Notes under the pieces: model-generated
What the model was told of the DNA's origin: nothing
What the model saw: the letters and a program-made list of their open reading frames with translations, nothing else
Databases searched by the model: none
Translations under genes and position numbers: made by a program
In this document: positions 46,040 to 57,100 of the stretch, piece after piece
Numbering within the stretch: the first letter of the stretch is position 1
How the letters are laid out: each line of letters begins with the position of its first letter
NCBI GenBank assembly: GCA_028583685.1
Contig: JAMXIF010000003.1
Coordinates: forward strand, 79,514,289-79,578,288
Source of the DNA: Petaurus breviceps papuanus
Lineage: Eukaryota > Chordata > Mammalia > Diprotodontia > Petauridae
DNA: 64,000 nucleotides
Reading direction: 5' to 3'

Positions 46040-46345
46040 TTTTCTGTGTCGTTCCCCAGTTGATGAACATACCCTCAATTTTGAATTCTTTGCCACCACA
46101 AAAAGAGCAGCTTTAAATATTTTTGTACATTTAAGTCTTTTTCCCTTTTTTATGATCTCTGTGGGATATAGATCTAGTAGTGGTATTCCTGTATCAAAGG
46201 GTATGAAAAGTTTGATTGCCCTTTAGGCATAGTTCCAAATTATTCTCCAGAATGGTTGGATCACGTCACAACTCCATCAGCAATGCATTAATGTCTCAAT
46301 TTTCCCACATCCACTCCCACATTTATCAGAGATAGGTACATCTTA
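46040..46345 (-). mobile_element. L1 ORF2 3' fragment (minus)
   Basis: The plus strand has 'ccagttgatgaacataccct', 'gccaccacaaaaagagcagc', 'ggatatagatctagtagtgg', 'ccaaattattctccagaatg' and 'acaactccatcagcaatgca', collinear with the L1 pieces at 21860-22170 and 39500-39830. Confidence 0.83.
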
Positions 46346-46373
46346 CCATTTCTTCACTTCAGTGTCAACTCTC

Positions 46374-46999
46374 TGCAAGTAATTTTTGTTCTTTCCTTTC
46401 TGCTCCAGAGATCTTTTTCCTTGCTAGAGAAAGCAGAAGTGAGTTGTCTCCTGTAGCAGCAAGCACCCCAGCATCCCCAGGGTGGTTGCCAACACAGGTT
46501 CTTAGATCTGCTTTGCTAAAGGAAAGCAACTCAAAATGGGTTAACAAGCTTACTTTAATCAATCAAACATATCATTTACCTTGTTCAGGGGAAAGTCAGC
46601 ACCCCGAACTTCAGAATATACAGAGGTTACAAGCATAAGTTACAAGAACATTTCAGCAGACAGGCTTCCAAACTGTCCAACCATTACATACATCCATACC
46701 TAATCACAGTTACCAGAGAGGGAAGCATCAACATCTGGATTTTCAAAGCTGGGGGGCTCTCAATGGCTGCCCAGAGTCTCTATCTGGTCAAATCACACAA
46801 CACTTCTCAAAGTGAGCCCCAAAGCAAAGCCTCACATCAGGGATTATATAGCCTTCTCCTGGCTCAGAGAATGTAACAACCTTCTTGACCCACTGCCCAA
46901 TCACAAAGTATCTCCTGAGAAACAAGCCTCCCACCCCAGGCTCCAGGTGCACTTAACCTAGGGGCAGGGAAGATCTTAAAAATTTACATTCCTGTAACA
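46374..46999 (-). mobile_element. Solo LTR, family D (minus)
   Basis: On the minus strand it starts tgttacaggaatg (46999) and ends ...acttgca (46374), so TG...CA ends are present. The 4-bp tctc flanks it on both sides (46370-46373 and 47000-47003). A TATA-like box (complement of ggattatatagcc, near 46840) and an ATTAAA-type poly(A) signal (complement of tttaat near 46556) are in LTR order. It is 626 bp. A 4-bp duplication fits gamma-like (ERV1) integration. No internal region. Fossil. Confidence 0.75.
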
Positions 47000-47003
47000 T
47001 CTC

Positions 47004-47425
47004 CATAATCCACTATTACTATTCCTTCAACCACACAACGATTCTATTTCTCCTTTGATCTTATATTTGCCCCAGACATAACAAAATGATCCTTTTGCCT
47101 TGTTAGTTTTAACATAGTCATCCCGATGGGGTTTTTTTTTAGAGGACTCTGCCATCCTCTTGTATCTGTCTTTGCTTCCCTCTCCTACACACATCTTTAA
47201 AGCACTTGAAGTGTGTATCAAGTTCTCTGTATCCACGCTGGTCTCTTGAGTTAGCACTTTCCCCAACTTTTTGTTTCCTTCTAAGAATTATTTATGTTTG
47301 TATCTATAAAATGTTATTTTTGAGAGCCTTTCATCTTTCTATGACTGATTTCCCCTTTGTACAATTTTAGACAATTTGTATAAACTGTATAAATTTAGAT
47401 CCAATATCTTTTTTTATTGTCCTAC
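47004..47425. other. Unassigned sequence next to the LTR
   Basis: An open minus frame at 47027-47266 exists, but I see no motif. It could be unique DNA or an unrecognised repeat. Confidence 0.35.
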
Positions 47426-47429
47426 TATT

Positions 47430-47697
47430 AATAAGAATAACTATAGATAATGTTTATATAGCATTTACTATTTCCAGGCACTAAACAATTTACAAAGATT
47501 ATGTCATTTGATTCTCACAACAATTCTGGGAGGTAGGTGTTTTGATGATTATCTTCCTTTTACAGATGAGGAAACTGAGGCAGGCAGAGGTTGTGACTTG
47601 CCCAGGGTCACATAACCTAGTCAGTCAGTGCCTGGGGATTTGAACTCAGGTCTTCCTGACTCCAGGCCTACTGCTCTTAGTAGCACCACCTAGCACC
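47430..47697 (+). mobile_element. CORE-SINE, nearly complete
   Basis: 'Agataatgtttatatagcat', 'ccaggcactaaacaattta', 'ctgggaggtaggtgttttga', 'cagatgaggaaactgaggca', 'cttgcccagggtcacataac', 'actcaggtcttcctgactcc' and 'caccacctagcacc' are in order. Confidence 0.9.
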
Positions 47698-48129
47698 TGT
47701 TGGACCTTTCTGCCTGACCCTTAGACTATATCTCATCACCTTTTGTACACTGTTGATCCTACTGATACCTACTCATGGTACTAATATTGAAGTTATCTTC
47801 TGCCTTTGGCCCCTTGGCTCAGTATCCTCCCTTGCTGTTGATTTATGCTGAGCTCTGCACAAGCATCCAGCCCCTTCTAGTTCCTCTCTGAGCAGAGAAC
47901 TTTCCAGCTGTCATCTTTTCTCATTCCCTGATTCAGGAAGCTTCAGCTTGTACCATGGAAGACCCATAGCCTTAGTCCACAGCAGTGGCACCTCTTGTTA
48001 AGGTCGATGGGAATAGAAGACATAGTAGGGTAAGGATGAAACTGGACTAGTGATTCCATTGGTTTAGGGTCCTCCCAGGGAGAAATGACCCATACTAACA
48101 TTGATCTGTACTTTCTCAGCAACTTATAT

Positions 48130-48250
48130 ATGTAGAGAGTTTCCTGGGGCATAGAGAGGTTAAGTGACTTGCCCCAGATGATATAGACAGTGTATGTCAG
48201 AAGCTGTCTGTATGACTTTGAGGTAGGCTCTCTATTCACTGTAGCACATT
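48130..48250 (+). mobile_element. CORE/MIR SINE tail
   Basis: 'Gttaagtgacttgccccaga' and 'tctctattcactgtagcaca' are the terminal third. Confidence 0.6.
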
Positions 48251-48964
48251 ACTTCTCTAGAGGCAACAGAAAGGGGAAATTTCTTTTTTTTTTCTTCCCT
48301 TTAGCATTCTTTTTCACCCTTCCTCTCTTGCTGAATCCTCTTCTCCCACCCTGATAATCCTTTTTTCCTATCCTTTTCTAGCTTCTTTTCATGGTGTAGA
48401 TTTTTCCCCTCAATTTTTGCCACAACTACCCTCAGCTGAATCACTTCTATTTGGATGAATGAAATAGATTCTGCGAGCTAGCTTCGCTATAGATAACTCC
48501 ATAGATATTCAGACAGAGATTGACAAAAAAAAAAAAAACCCTCTCTGAATTTGAAAACCAGCGGTATGCTCTGATGGGGTCTTGATTAGCAATATGGAAG
48601 GAAAGGATCTGCATGAATAAGTAAAATCAATGAATAAATAAGATCCGCAGATAGCACAATAACGAAATTTTATTTTGGATATTCATTTCCCTCATCATTC
48701 TTCACATGAACTCCCTAAAAGTGGCAGGATAGAAACTAGTAAGTAGTTACAAGTAGGTGTTTAATAATTATTCCCATATGATAATGACTTGGATTCAATT
48801 CCTTTTCCTTCATTTCCCCAACTTTGATGGAAATGTAAAAGAATAGTCAAATGCTAAAAATTAGAGGGATAAGGGTAAGGATTGGGTCTCTGATTTCATT
48901 GATATGGAATTCCAGGTAAGGAAACTTTTTCAATAAAGCATTTTCTCTACATCAAAAAGAGTCA

Positions 48965-49225
48965 GGGAGTGATCCATAGTGGTGAGAGATTAAATTGCTT
49001 GCCTAGGGTCACACAGCCAGTATATGTCAGAGGCTGAAAAATTTGTGATGGAAAAGAAAGGCAAGTGTATTTATTAAGTACCTATTACATACTCTGTGCT
49101 AAACATTTTATGATTATTACCTCTTTTGATTCTCACAACAACCCTGGGACATAGGTGCTATCATTATCTTCATTTTACACTTGAAGAAACTGAGGGAGAC
49201 ATAGATTAAATGACTTGTTCTGGGT
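48965..49225 (+). mobile_element. Two adjoining CORE-SINE pieces
   Basis: A tail piece ('gcttgcctagggtcacacag') at 48985-49035 precedes a second copy of the body ('gtgctaaacattttatgatt', 'ccctgggacataggtgctat', 'cacttgaagaaactgaggga') at 49060-49225. Confidence 0.65.
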
Positions 49226-49597
49226 TTTATAATCTCCTCAATCCTAATTCCTCCCTAGTCTGTACTCCTGACTCTCTGGACTTTCTTGACCATGCCACAG
49301 AAACTTCTTCACCCTGGAAGTTCACTATATTTATCCCAGTGGAAGTACCCTTTGCCCCTGCAATATCTTCCAGTGATTGGTTGGTTCCTCCAAGAACCTC
49401 CATTTTAAGACTCATGACCAGACCATGAATATCTTCATTTCTCTCCAGAAATTAAGGAATGAACTTATTTAGTGATTTGGTACCAGAGAAGTTTAGATCA
49501 TCAAGCTCTGATACTCCATCTCCCCTGAGTTCCCATCAAAGTAATCTAAGGATTTTGACCAAGGGTATGCTGGTAATGTTTAAAACCTGGTTCTCTG

Positions 49598-49599
<2 letters not shown>

Positions 49600-49652
<53 letters not shown>

Positions 49653-49725
49653 GGAAGGAAGGAAGGAAGAAGGGAGGGATGCAAGGAAGGAAGGAGGAAG
49701 GAAGGAAGAAGGGAGGGAGGAAGGA

Positions 49726-49813
<88 letters not shown>

Positions 49814-49846
49814 GAAAGAAAGAAAGAGAGAGAGAAAGGAAGAAAG
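49600..49846. repeat. (GA)n-(GGAA)n-(GAAA)n purine microsatellite
   Basis: A strictly purine tract of about 245 bp in three phases. It gives a false R/E/K-only frame of 131 codons. A homopurine mirror tract of this length could adopt a triplex. Confidence 0.97.
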
Positions 49847-49859
49847 AAAAATAGACTCT

Positions 49860-50360
49860 ACCTACTTTTAAGCTTAACTTGCATCATTAACATTTTCTCC
49901 ATTAGGTTCTGAGATCTTAGACAATTAACAAAATTTGAGTGAGTTGGTAAAAGTCATACAACTAGGAATGCAAAAACGAGAACTTGAATACAGAAATATA
50001 GAAATAGATATAACAAGCGCTGATTTGTAACATGTGGTAATTTTCAAGTTATAAATACACTGGAAAATTTAACAGTCAGCTTTTGTGAGCCAGTAGAGGT
50101 TAGTACTTCTAGCTCATCCCTGCTTTTCTTTCTCCAGATTTTCTTTACAAAGACTGAGTGCTGTCCCCCTGTTCTCCCACAGCATCTGAAGGTCCTACTC
50201 TATCCTTGTTGAACTAAACTTGTCTTTTAAAAGCTTTTTCTTCTTAAAGATATTCTGAGTAGCTTTATATGGGTGTCAGAATTCCTAATTTTAGCTGTAG
50301 AATTTATAGGCCAGAGATTTGGGGTTTGAATTCAATATCTTTCAGTATGACACATTCCCC
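49860..50360. other. Unassigned sequence
   Basis: Nothing recognised. Confidence 0.4.
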
Positions 50361-50364
50361 CGCC

Positions 50365-50745
50365 CCTCACCATACACTGACCCTGTTGCACTGACTTCCT
50401 TGTTTCCCACTTTGAGGTATTTTCACTGACTTGCTCTCCCCCATACCTTGAATTCTATTCCTCATTATCTCTGCCTCCTGGGTCCCCATTATCCTTAAAA
50501 TGCCAGTGAAAATTCTACCTTCTACAGAAAGCCTTTCATGGTTCTCCTTAATTCTAGTATCTCTTCTCTATTGATTAATTACAATCTATCTTTATAATAA
50601 CTTGTTTGTACATAATTGTTCATATATCATCTCCTCATTATTCTGTGAGTTTCTTGAGAGCTAGGATTGTCTTTTGCCTTGAACCTTAGTAAGCATAGTA
50701 TGTAACACATAGCAGGTGCTTAAAATATTGTTCATTGACAGATCA
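50365..50745 (+). mobile_element. L2 LINE 3' end
   Basis: 'Ctacagaaagcctttcatgg', 'cataattgttcatatatcat', 'gtgagtttcttgagagctag' and 'acacatagcaggtgcttaaa' with 'tgttcattgacag' are the L2 3' UTR in order. Confidence 0.87.
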
Positions 50746-51690
50746 TCTGACTTCGTTGCCTTCAGCGAGTTATTTTACCTCTCCATTCCTTACTTTACTC
50801 AATTTCCTGAGGTAAATTAGATTATTTAAGATGAAGTTCCCTTCAACACTAGAATCTCATTCATACATGAAAAATAATAATTAAATAATTAAATATATAA
50901 ATAACAAGTCAAAACCATAAATGATCTTTCAAAATATTTTTATTTTATTATGGAAAGCCTATCATTTTAAACTACTTTAGGAAAATGTAGTTTTTGAAGT
51001 ATAATTTGCTTTCTTTATCGAGCTTATAAATTGAATTATTCAAGCAATGGTTTTAAGGGAATTTTATTAAAATGTCATTGATAATTTCTAAGCTGGGAAT
51101 TATTTGTGACACTGTAATGTGAAGACAATTTTTAAAACTTCCACTCTTCACTCCATCATGATAAAGTCAAAGAACAAAATCCCCAATCTCCCAGAAGATT
51201 TAGGAGGGCATCTCTGGTTAATGTACCTTAGGATGGGAAAAATAAAATCTTTTCTTTCATGGTCTTAACATGCCAAATTAATCAGTTTCATTACAATCCC
51301 ATAGCCTCAGAAGTGTAATTGGTATCAGAAGTCACACAGTAATCCCCTTCCCCTTTACAACATTACTGACAAGTGATTGGCCTTGAATTGTATGTTTTCA
51401 GTAATAGGAAATTCACTCTCTTATGGAAAAAAAAAGAATAAAAATCCTTGTCTTCGAAATTTACTTCTCTTAGCCTAGTTCTCCTGCTCTCAAGCAATGC
51501 AAAACAAGTCTAATCTCCCTTCTTTGTGAGAGTCCTTTGGCTACTTCAAGACATTTGTCCTGCCCTTTCATAATTTTTTTTTCAGTCTAGTCAAGCCCAG
51601 TTTTTTCTAACAATCTTTGTGTGACATAGTTACAACTCCTTTCAACATCCTTATCCCTCTGTTCTTGTATTCCAGTTTTCCAATGTCTTT
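50746..51690. other. Unassigned AT-rich sequence
   Basis: No gene or repeat family recognised. Confidence 0.4.
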
Positions 51691-51705
51691 TCTAAAATAT
51701 AGTAC

Positions 51706-51856
51706 TGGGGCCGCTAGGTGGCACAGTGAATAGAGCACCGGCCCTGGAGTCAGGAGGACCTGAGTTCAAATCTGACCTCAGACACTTGACACACTTACTA
51801 GCCATGTGACTTTGGACAAGTCACTTAACCCCAACTGACCTCCAAAAAGCCCCCCC
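51706..51856 (+). mobile_element. tRNA-derived SINE, well preserved
   Basis: 'Ccgctaggtggcacagtgaa' through 'agtcacttaaccccaactga' is close to what I take as consensus. Flanks aaaatatagtac (51694-51705) and aaaatacagtac (51857-51868) differ at one base. The tail is short and C-rich. Confidence 0.92.
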
Positions 51857-52284
51857 AAAATACAGTACCTATTATTATCCTCACTAACTTATCAACAACA
51901 AAATATTGAATGACTGCCATAAATGGAAAAGTCTTTGAAAGTTAAATCATGGCAAAAAAAAAAATAGAATAATGATTATAAAATGGGTATCCAACAAAAT
52001 AGATTAATCTCTTGCCTTCTTTGATTCTTCACTTTCAAGTGGATAGCTATAATGTAGACAAACATACTTTAAATATCTTTCTAGATATTTACTACATCTA
52101 GACTGAGAAAGAGTTGAGGGAAAGAAGAGCAATGCATGGAAGTAACAGTTCTTGTATAGTGTCAATAGAATTTTTTATACATCAGACTTATTAATTCATG
52201 AGAAGAAAAAGCTCACTAATGTATAAAATACAGGACAATGTCCAACCTTTGCAAATGTGAGGGAGGTTGACATGAAATAATAAT

Positions 52285-52540
52285 ATTTGAAGTTTATATA
52301 ACCCTATGTACTTTATGACATAAAACAAACTGTGTGAAAATTATTTCACTTGATTTTTCACAGAGTAACCATGTGTTATAAGCAATGCAAGTTGTATTAG
52401 TCTTGCTTATAGATAGAAATACAGGCTCAGAAAGCCTAAGTGTCTTGGATCATGTTATGCAATTGGGAACGTCAAAGTTAAAACTTGAACGCAGGTTTTC
52501 GGACTTCTAGTCTAGCTATATTTTCATCATACCACACTGC
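52285..52540 (+). mobile_element. MIR-related SINE, decayed
   Basis: 'Atttcacttgatttttcaca', 'agaaatacaggctcagaaag', 'aaaacttgaacgcaggtttt' and 'catcataccacactgcctgg' follow the family order. Confidence 0.6.
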
Positions 52541-52544
52541 CTGG

Positions 52545-53580
52545 TCAATCAGGATACAAGGTATGCTTTTAGGTCTATTACTTTTCAGTCTACAAGTCAT
52601 AGATATATAACCACCAAACTTTTGGGGGGTATGTATTCTAAAACAGATAATAGTAACTCAGACAGATATATAGAAGTATATATATACAATAGACACAAAA
52701 GTGGCATTAATACAGTGTTTTCCTCTATCCATGTACAGCATTGTTTCTGCTTGATTTGGTTTCCTGTGGACCCAAAGGGATGAGTCACAGAAAAATTGGG
52801 AGAATATTTTCTGATGACCCTGCCATCCCTTGTCCCCTTACCCATGGTCATCATCAGAAGTTATGTGATAGATTAGGCTAGCTGTACATTGTTACCTTTT
52901 TTTTTACTTCATAGATCTCTTTGTATGACTGCCATTCAGACTTCTAAGTGAAACAGGAGCAGTCAAAGGATCATAAAGAAAGGTGTAGAGGCTATGACTG
53001 CTTTTGGCCAGAAGCAAACAAGGTCCAGAAACTCCTGACTTCCACGTGCCTGTACATATCATGAAAAATGAGCAGGTGGCATGTGGTAGGCGAAAGGGCA
53101 ATATCAGTCCCACTGTAGAGCTTCCAGTTCTGGAGCTGAGGTAGCAGGCAGGAGCATCAGGGCAAAAGGATCTGTAGTTACTGAGAATATTAGTTCTAAT
53201 TGGAATCCTATTTTGATAATGCACTGGGGGAAGCTGCTCTTCCATTTTATGCTATGTCCCTGAGATGCAAAGCAAAACCCCCTCCTTGTATTTTTCTCCT
53301 TTATGAGTTGTGTGTGCATGTGGTCAAGATTCTTCCCTTCTACATCTGAGGAGTAAGGAAGGAGCAAGGGGGAAGATTAGAAAATGGTTGCAGTCAACTG
53401 TGTCTACCCAGGATTGTGCTGTCTATAGCCCTTGATTTTCTGTAGGACTGGCACAGAGGTGTCTAAAACACAATAAGTCCTTGGATGGAAGATGAAATAC
53501 TATTGACTAACAATTCCTTGAACTGTCTTCCAGAAAACAAAGCCAACTATAGATACAAGTCTATCTGCAAACTGACAGCT
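52545..53580. other. Unassigned 1 kb with overlapping minus frames
   Basis: Two overlapping minus-strand frames of 113 and 87 codons (52904-53367) are longer than most here and not repeat-driven, but I recognise no domain. Local GC is a little higher than around it. It could be chance or a very old retrocopy. Confidence 0.3.
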
Positions 53581-53584
53581 AACA

Positions 53585-53745
53585 GAATCCTAAAAGGTTA
53601 GAGCTGGGAGGAAATGTAGAGACAATCTAACCCAACCTCCTCATTTTACATGTGAGAATACTAAGTTATGGGGATATAAAAGGACTTAACAAGATCACTC
53701 CAATAGTAATATACAAGCCATAATTTAAACGCAATGGGGGTTGGG
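53585..53745 (+). mobile_element. MIR-related SINE, 'tttagagctgg' type
   Basis: 'Aaaggttagagctgggagga', 'acaatctaacccaacctcct' and 'cattttacatgtgagaatac' are in order. Confidence 0.65.
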
Positions 53746-54008
53746 GCTTTAAAAAAAGTGACACTCTTTTATATGCCACTGAAGTTAGTTAAAACAATTT
53801 AATAAGATCTCATTGTTTTTTAAGCCTAAAAGAGAAGTGCTTAGTCTAATTCCCTTTTTACTTTATTCTATATATAATAAACTATATGATAATAGTATGC
53901 TAAGTCTGAATTTATGAATGAAGTAGGAAATGACCTGTAGGTGGAATCTTTTATGGGGTAATGGATATGATCTAGTTATAGGCAGAAGATTTTATCCTTT
54001 CATATTTT

Positions 54009-54158
54009 TTTAAGCAATCAGGGTTAAGTAACTTGCTCAAGGTTACACAGCCAGTTATTTCTGGGTGTGATGCTGAGTGTCTGAGCCCGGGATTCGATCT
54101 CCAGGTCATCCTGACACTGGAGCCGGTGCTCTTACTCGCTGTGCTACCTGGCCGCCCC
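54009..54158 (-). mobile_element. tRNA-derived SINE, second subfamily (minus)
   Basis: Reverse of the 3585-3730 subfamily ('caatcagggttaagtaactt', 'agccagttatttctgggtg', 'gctacctggccgcccc'). Flanks atcctttcatatttt (53994) and atcctttaatatttt (54161) agree at 14 of 15 bases. It is well preserved and keeps several CpG sites, which suggests youth. Confidence 0.9.
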
Positions 54159-54175
54159 ATATCCTTTAATATTTT

Positions 54176-57100
54176 GAGTAATATTTCATTGCATTCCCTA
54201 GTTTAAATTGGAACATGATCAATAAGAAACAGGTTAACCAAAGTTGCCTCAATAGTGTTGCCTGTGGGCTTAGCAGTTGGAGAGCAACCTAGCTTGAAGA
54301 AGCAGGATAAATAGAAACCCTTATGAAACAAAATTCCTCAGGCATATGTCAGAAAGTAAATGACATGGCCTGGGTTAGGGTCTCAAGCCAAGTGCCATTT
54401 TGTAAATAAACTAACTTTCTTGCTGGATAATTAATACAGTGACATACTATCTCTCTGTAGACTCAAGAAAGCAGAACTCAAGGCATGCAATCAAAAAGAC
54501 CCATGTAGTGATAGTGCCACATATAGTATGGTATTGTGTATGTAATTCATTCAGAGAAATTCTTTTTTGCAAACTTAATTTACCTGCACATTTTGTGTTA
54601 GGAAGCAGAATATTCTGAAACAAAATCTCATCAGGAATATTGTGAGGAAATATTTTGCTTATATAAGGTGAAATTTTACATTTAAAATATCTACAAGTTG
54701 TTAAAAATGAAAAAAAAAGGAATCCTTTGCTGAGGGGAAAAAAAGGAATGGATGGAGCTATTAAAATGAAAAGGTATAAAGTAGGAAAAGAAAAGAAGTC
54801 TGTCCTTAGTACCAGCAGGGAAGCTCAAGAGCTTAAAGGCAGGGAATCATTGAGGTTCATTTGAAGAGGAACTAGAAGAGTTTTTGTTGTGGGATAGAGG
54901 ACCTGGGGTCTTGAGGTTATACTCTTAATATATAAAGTGGGTGCTGTTTTGCATATTCAGCCCCTTTTCCATATTCAATTACACATACCCAAACTGGAAT
55001 ACAATATTTATAATAGTGAATATAGGCTTCTAGTTGAATAAATTAGAATTTTTCTAGGATGTAATGTATGAGCAGGGAATTGAGTAAGGAGTTCCCTTTG
55101 GCAAATTTGATGAATATACTTCTGACTCTAAAGGGTATGGAAGTATGAACATTCTCTTTTGCCTACAGTGTCCATTGTCACCTTTTGTTTTTTAAGAGGA
55201 CAAAGACAGATCCTGATTGTTTTCAATGATTGAGAATGCGAGCAAGGTGATCTAGTTTTGAACTATTGGAAGGATGGGCTCTTGTCAAAGGAGCTACCTC
55301 CCTCTATATCAGCCTATAAAAGAGAATAACAGAGTACTATTAGCCTTTTTCCCCCCTTTTTTTTGTTCAGAGGATACATACAGCATAATATATCCATGCA
55401 GGGAGCTCAGGAAACCTATGTAAGATAATCACCTCCTCCCACTGAAACTATTAATGCCTTTCTTGGGTCAGAAGCACAGGGAAATGACAAGCCTTACCTA
55501 TACCTTTCTTACAAACTTGGGTGAGAATGAATGAAAAATTGTTGATGGTGAATTTTCCTAGCTGAAGAAACAGAATGTTATGTGGATATGGGGGATCATC
55601 ATGATTTTTTTTTTTACAGAATCATATGGTAAAAAAAGATCTGTACTTCCTCCCCTAGTCTGAGAAAGGATTACATGGACAATATCCCTGAACCTCAAAG
55701 TCCTGTGTGGAGAAGGTGGATCTTGATTTCTTTGATAGTACAATCCTGCAGACTCACTTTCTAGCAAAGAGGGGAGGCTTCAGCGGCATCAGCCTTAGTG
55801 GTTACCTTGAATGTAAACCTCAATTTAGAGTTAAGCATCAAACCTTCTTGAGAGAGAAGGGGAAATCCTGACTCACATGCCTTATAAAAAAAGGAAAGGA
55901 ATTTGTCCACATGATTTCCTGCAACTAGAGAGTAGTAGAGGACTAAAGCTTAAAAATAGGAGCAGAAGAATTACACTTTGCTCCCTGTTATTACTCTGAA
56001 TTGCTTGGACAGTGCAGCTCTGACAGCCACAGAGAAGCTTCTTCAGAAACCTCTGCTTATGTTTCCACTTTGGAGGATATAAAGCAATAAGAGACTGGGA
56101 GGGACTTTGTAATAAATCTTGAAGATGTATTCATCTGAAATGTCAGAGGGTTGCCCTGCTGGAAACATGAGTTCATTTCTTTTCTTAGGGAAGTTTATTG
56201 TCTACTGAGCATGACCTTATATTTTCTGTGTTTGTTTATAGGCTCCTTTGAATCCTTTACACCCTCTCTGGGGTGAAATGATGGTTGTTCTCTACCACAT
56301 ATGCATTTATTACCTTGAACATCTTTATAAGATCTAAGGACCTCTTCTCACATTAACCACATTTAGAGGAACATAAACATGAAAATATTTGAAAATTTCT
56401 CAGAGAAAATGAGTAGGAGGATGCAAGTTTAAAAAAAAACTGTTTTGAGGTCTTCCTTTAAGATTGTACCTGGTGTTTGTGAGCCAAGAGCTTGAGGTGA
56501 CAAATTATATTTCATTTGTCTATGCTACCACAGTGGTTGGTTTAAAGCACATATATAACATTAATCAAAACATCTTTTCTGTTTAACATGCAATATAAGA
56601 GTGTGGTGACTCTGTACCTAGACATATGACTTGAATAAAAACATAATGTGATCACAGATAACACATGGTTATTTAGAAGACCAGTTGAAGTAGGAGATCC
56701 TGGCAATACTAGAATCAATCATAACTTCTTTGTTTACAGCAAATAGGAAGGAGGAAAAAGAAGAAGAGAAAGAGAACTTGTCACTTAATTGACGTAGGGA
56801 AAGTCCCTCTATCAAAGCAGGTTAGTAACTTCTATGCCCATTGTAGTCCCAGAGAGTTGAGTTGAGCACAAAGAGCTAAGCCCAGGATCAGATAGCTAAT
56901 GTGTTTCAAGGGTAGGGCTTTTCAGCTCAGAATAGTCTTTAGGCACATAAGAGAAAATATTACTTTTTCTTTTATATCTCTATTGACTAGGTATGACCAT
57001 TGGCATTTAATTTTTTTTAAGTTTTCATATAAAATAATTCTTAAGTCAATATAATGAAAATGAAAGAAAATAAATATTAACTTATTTTATTTTTCCTTTT

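Noticed and set aside
49459-49912. Open frames of 131 and 77 codons rich in R, E, K
   Set aside because: They are the three-base reading of a GA/GAAA microsatellite.
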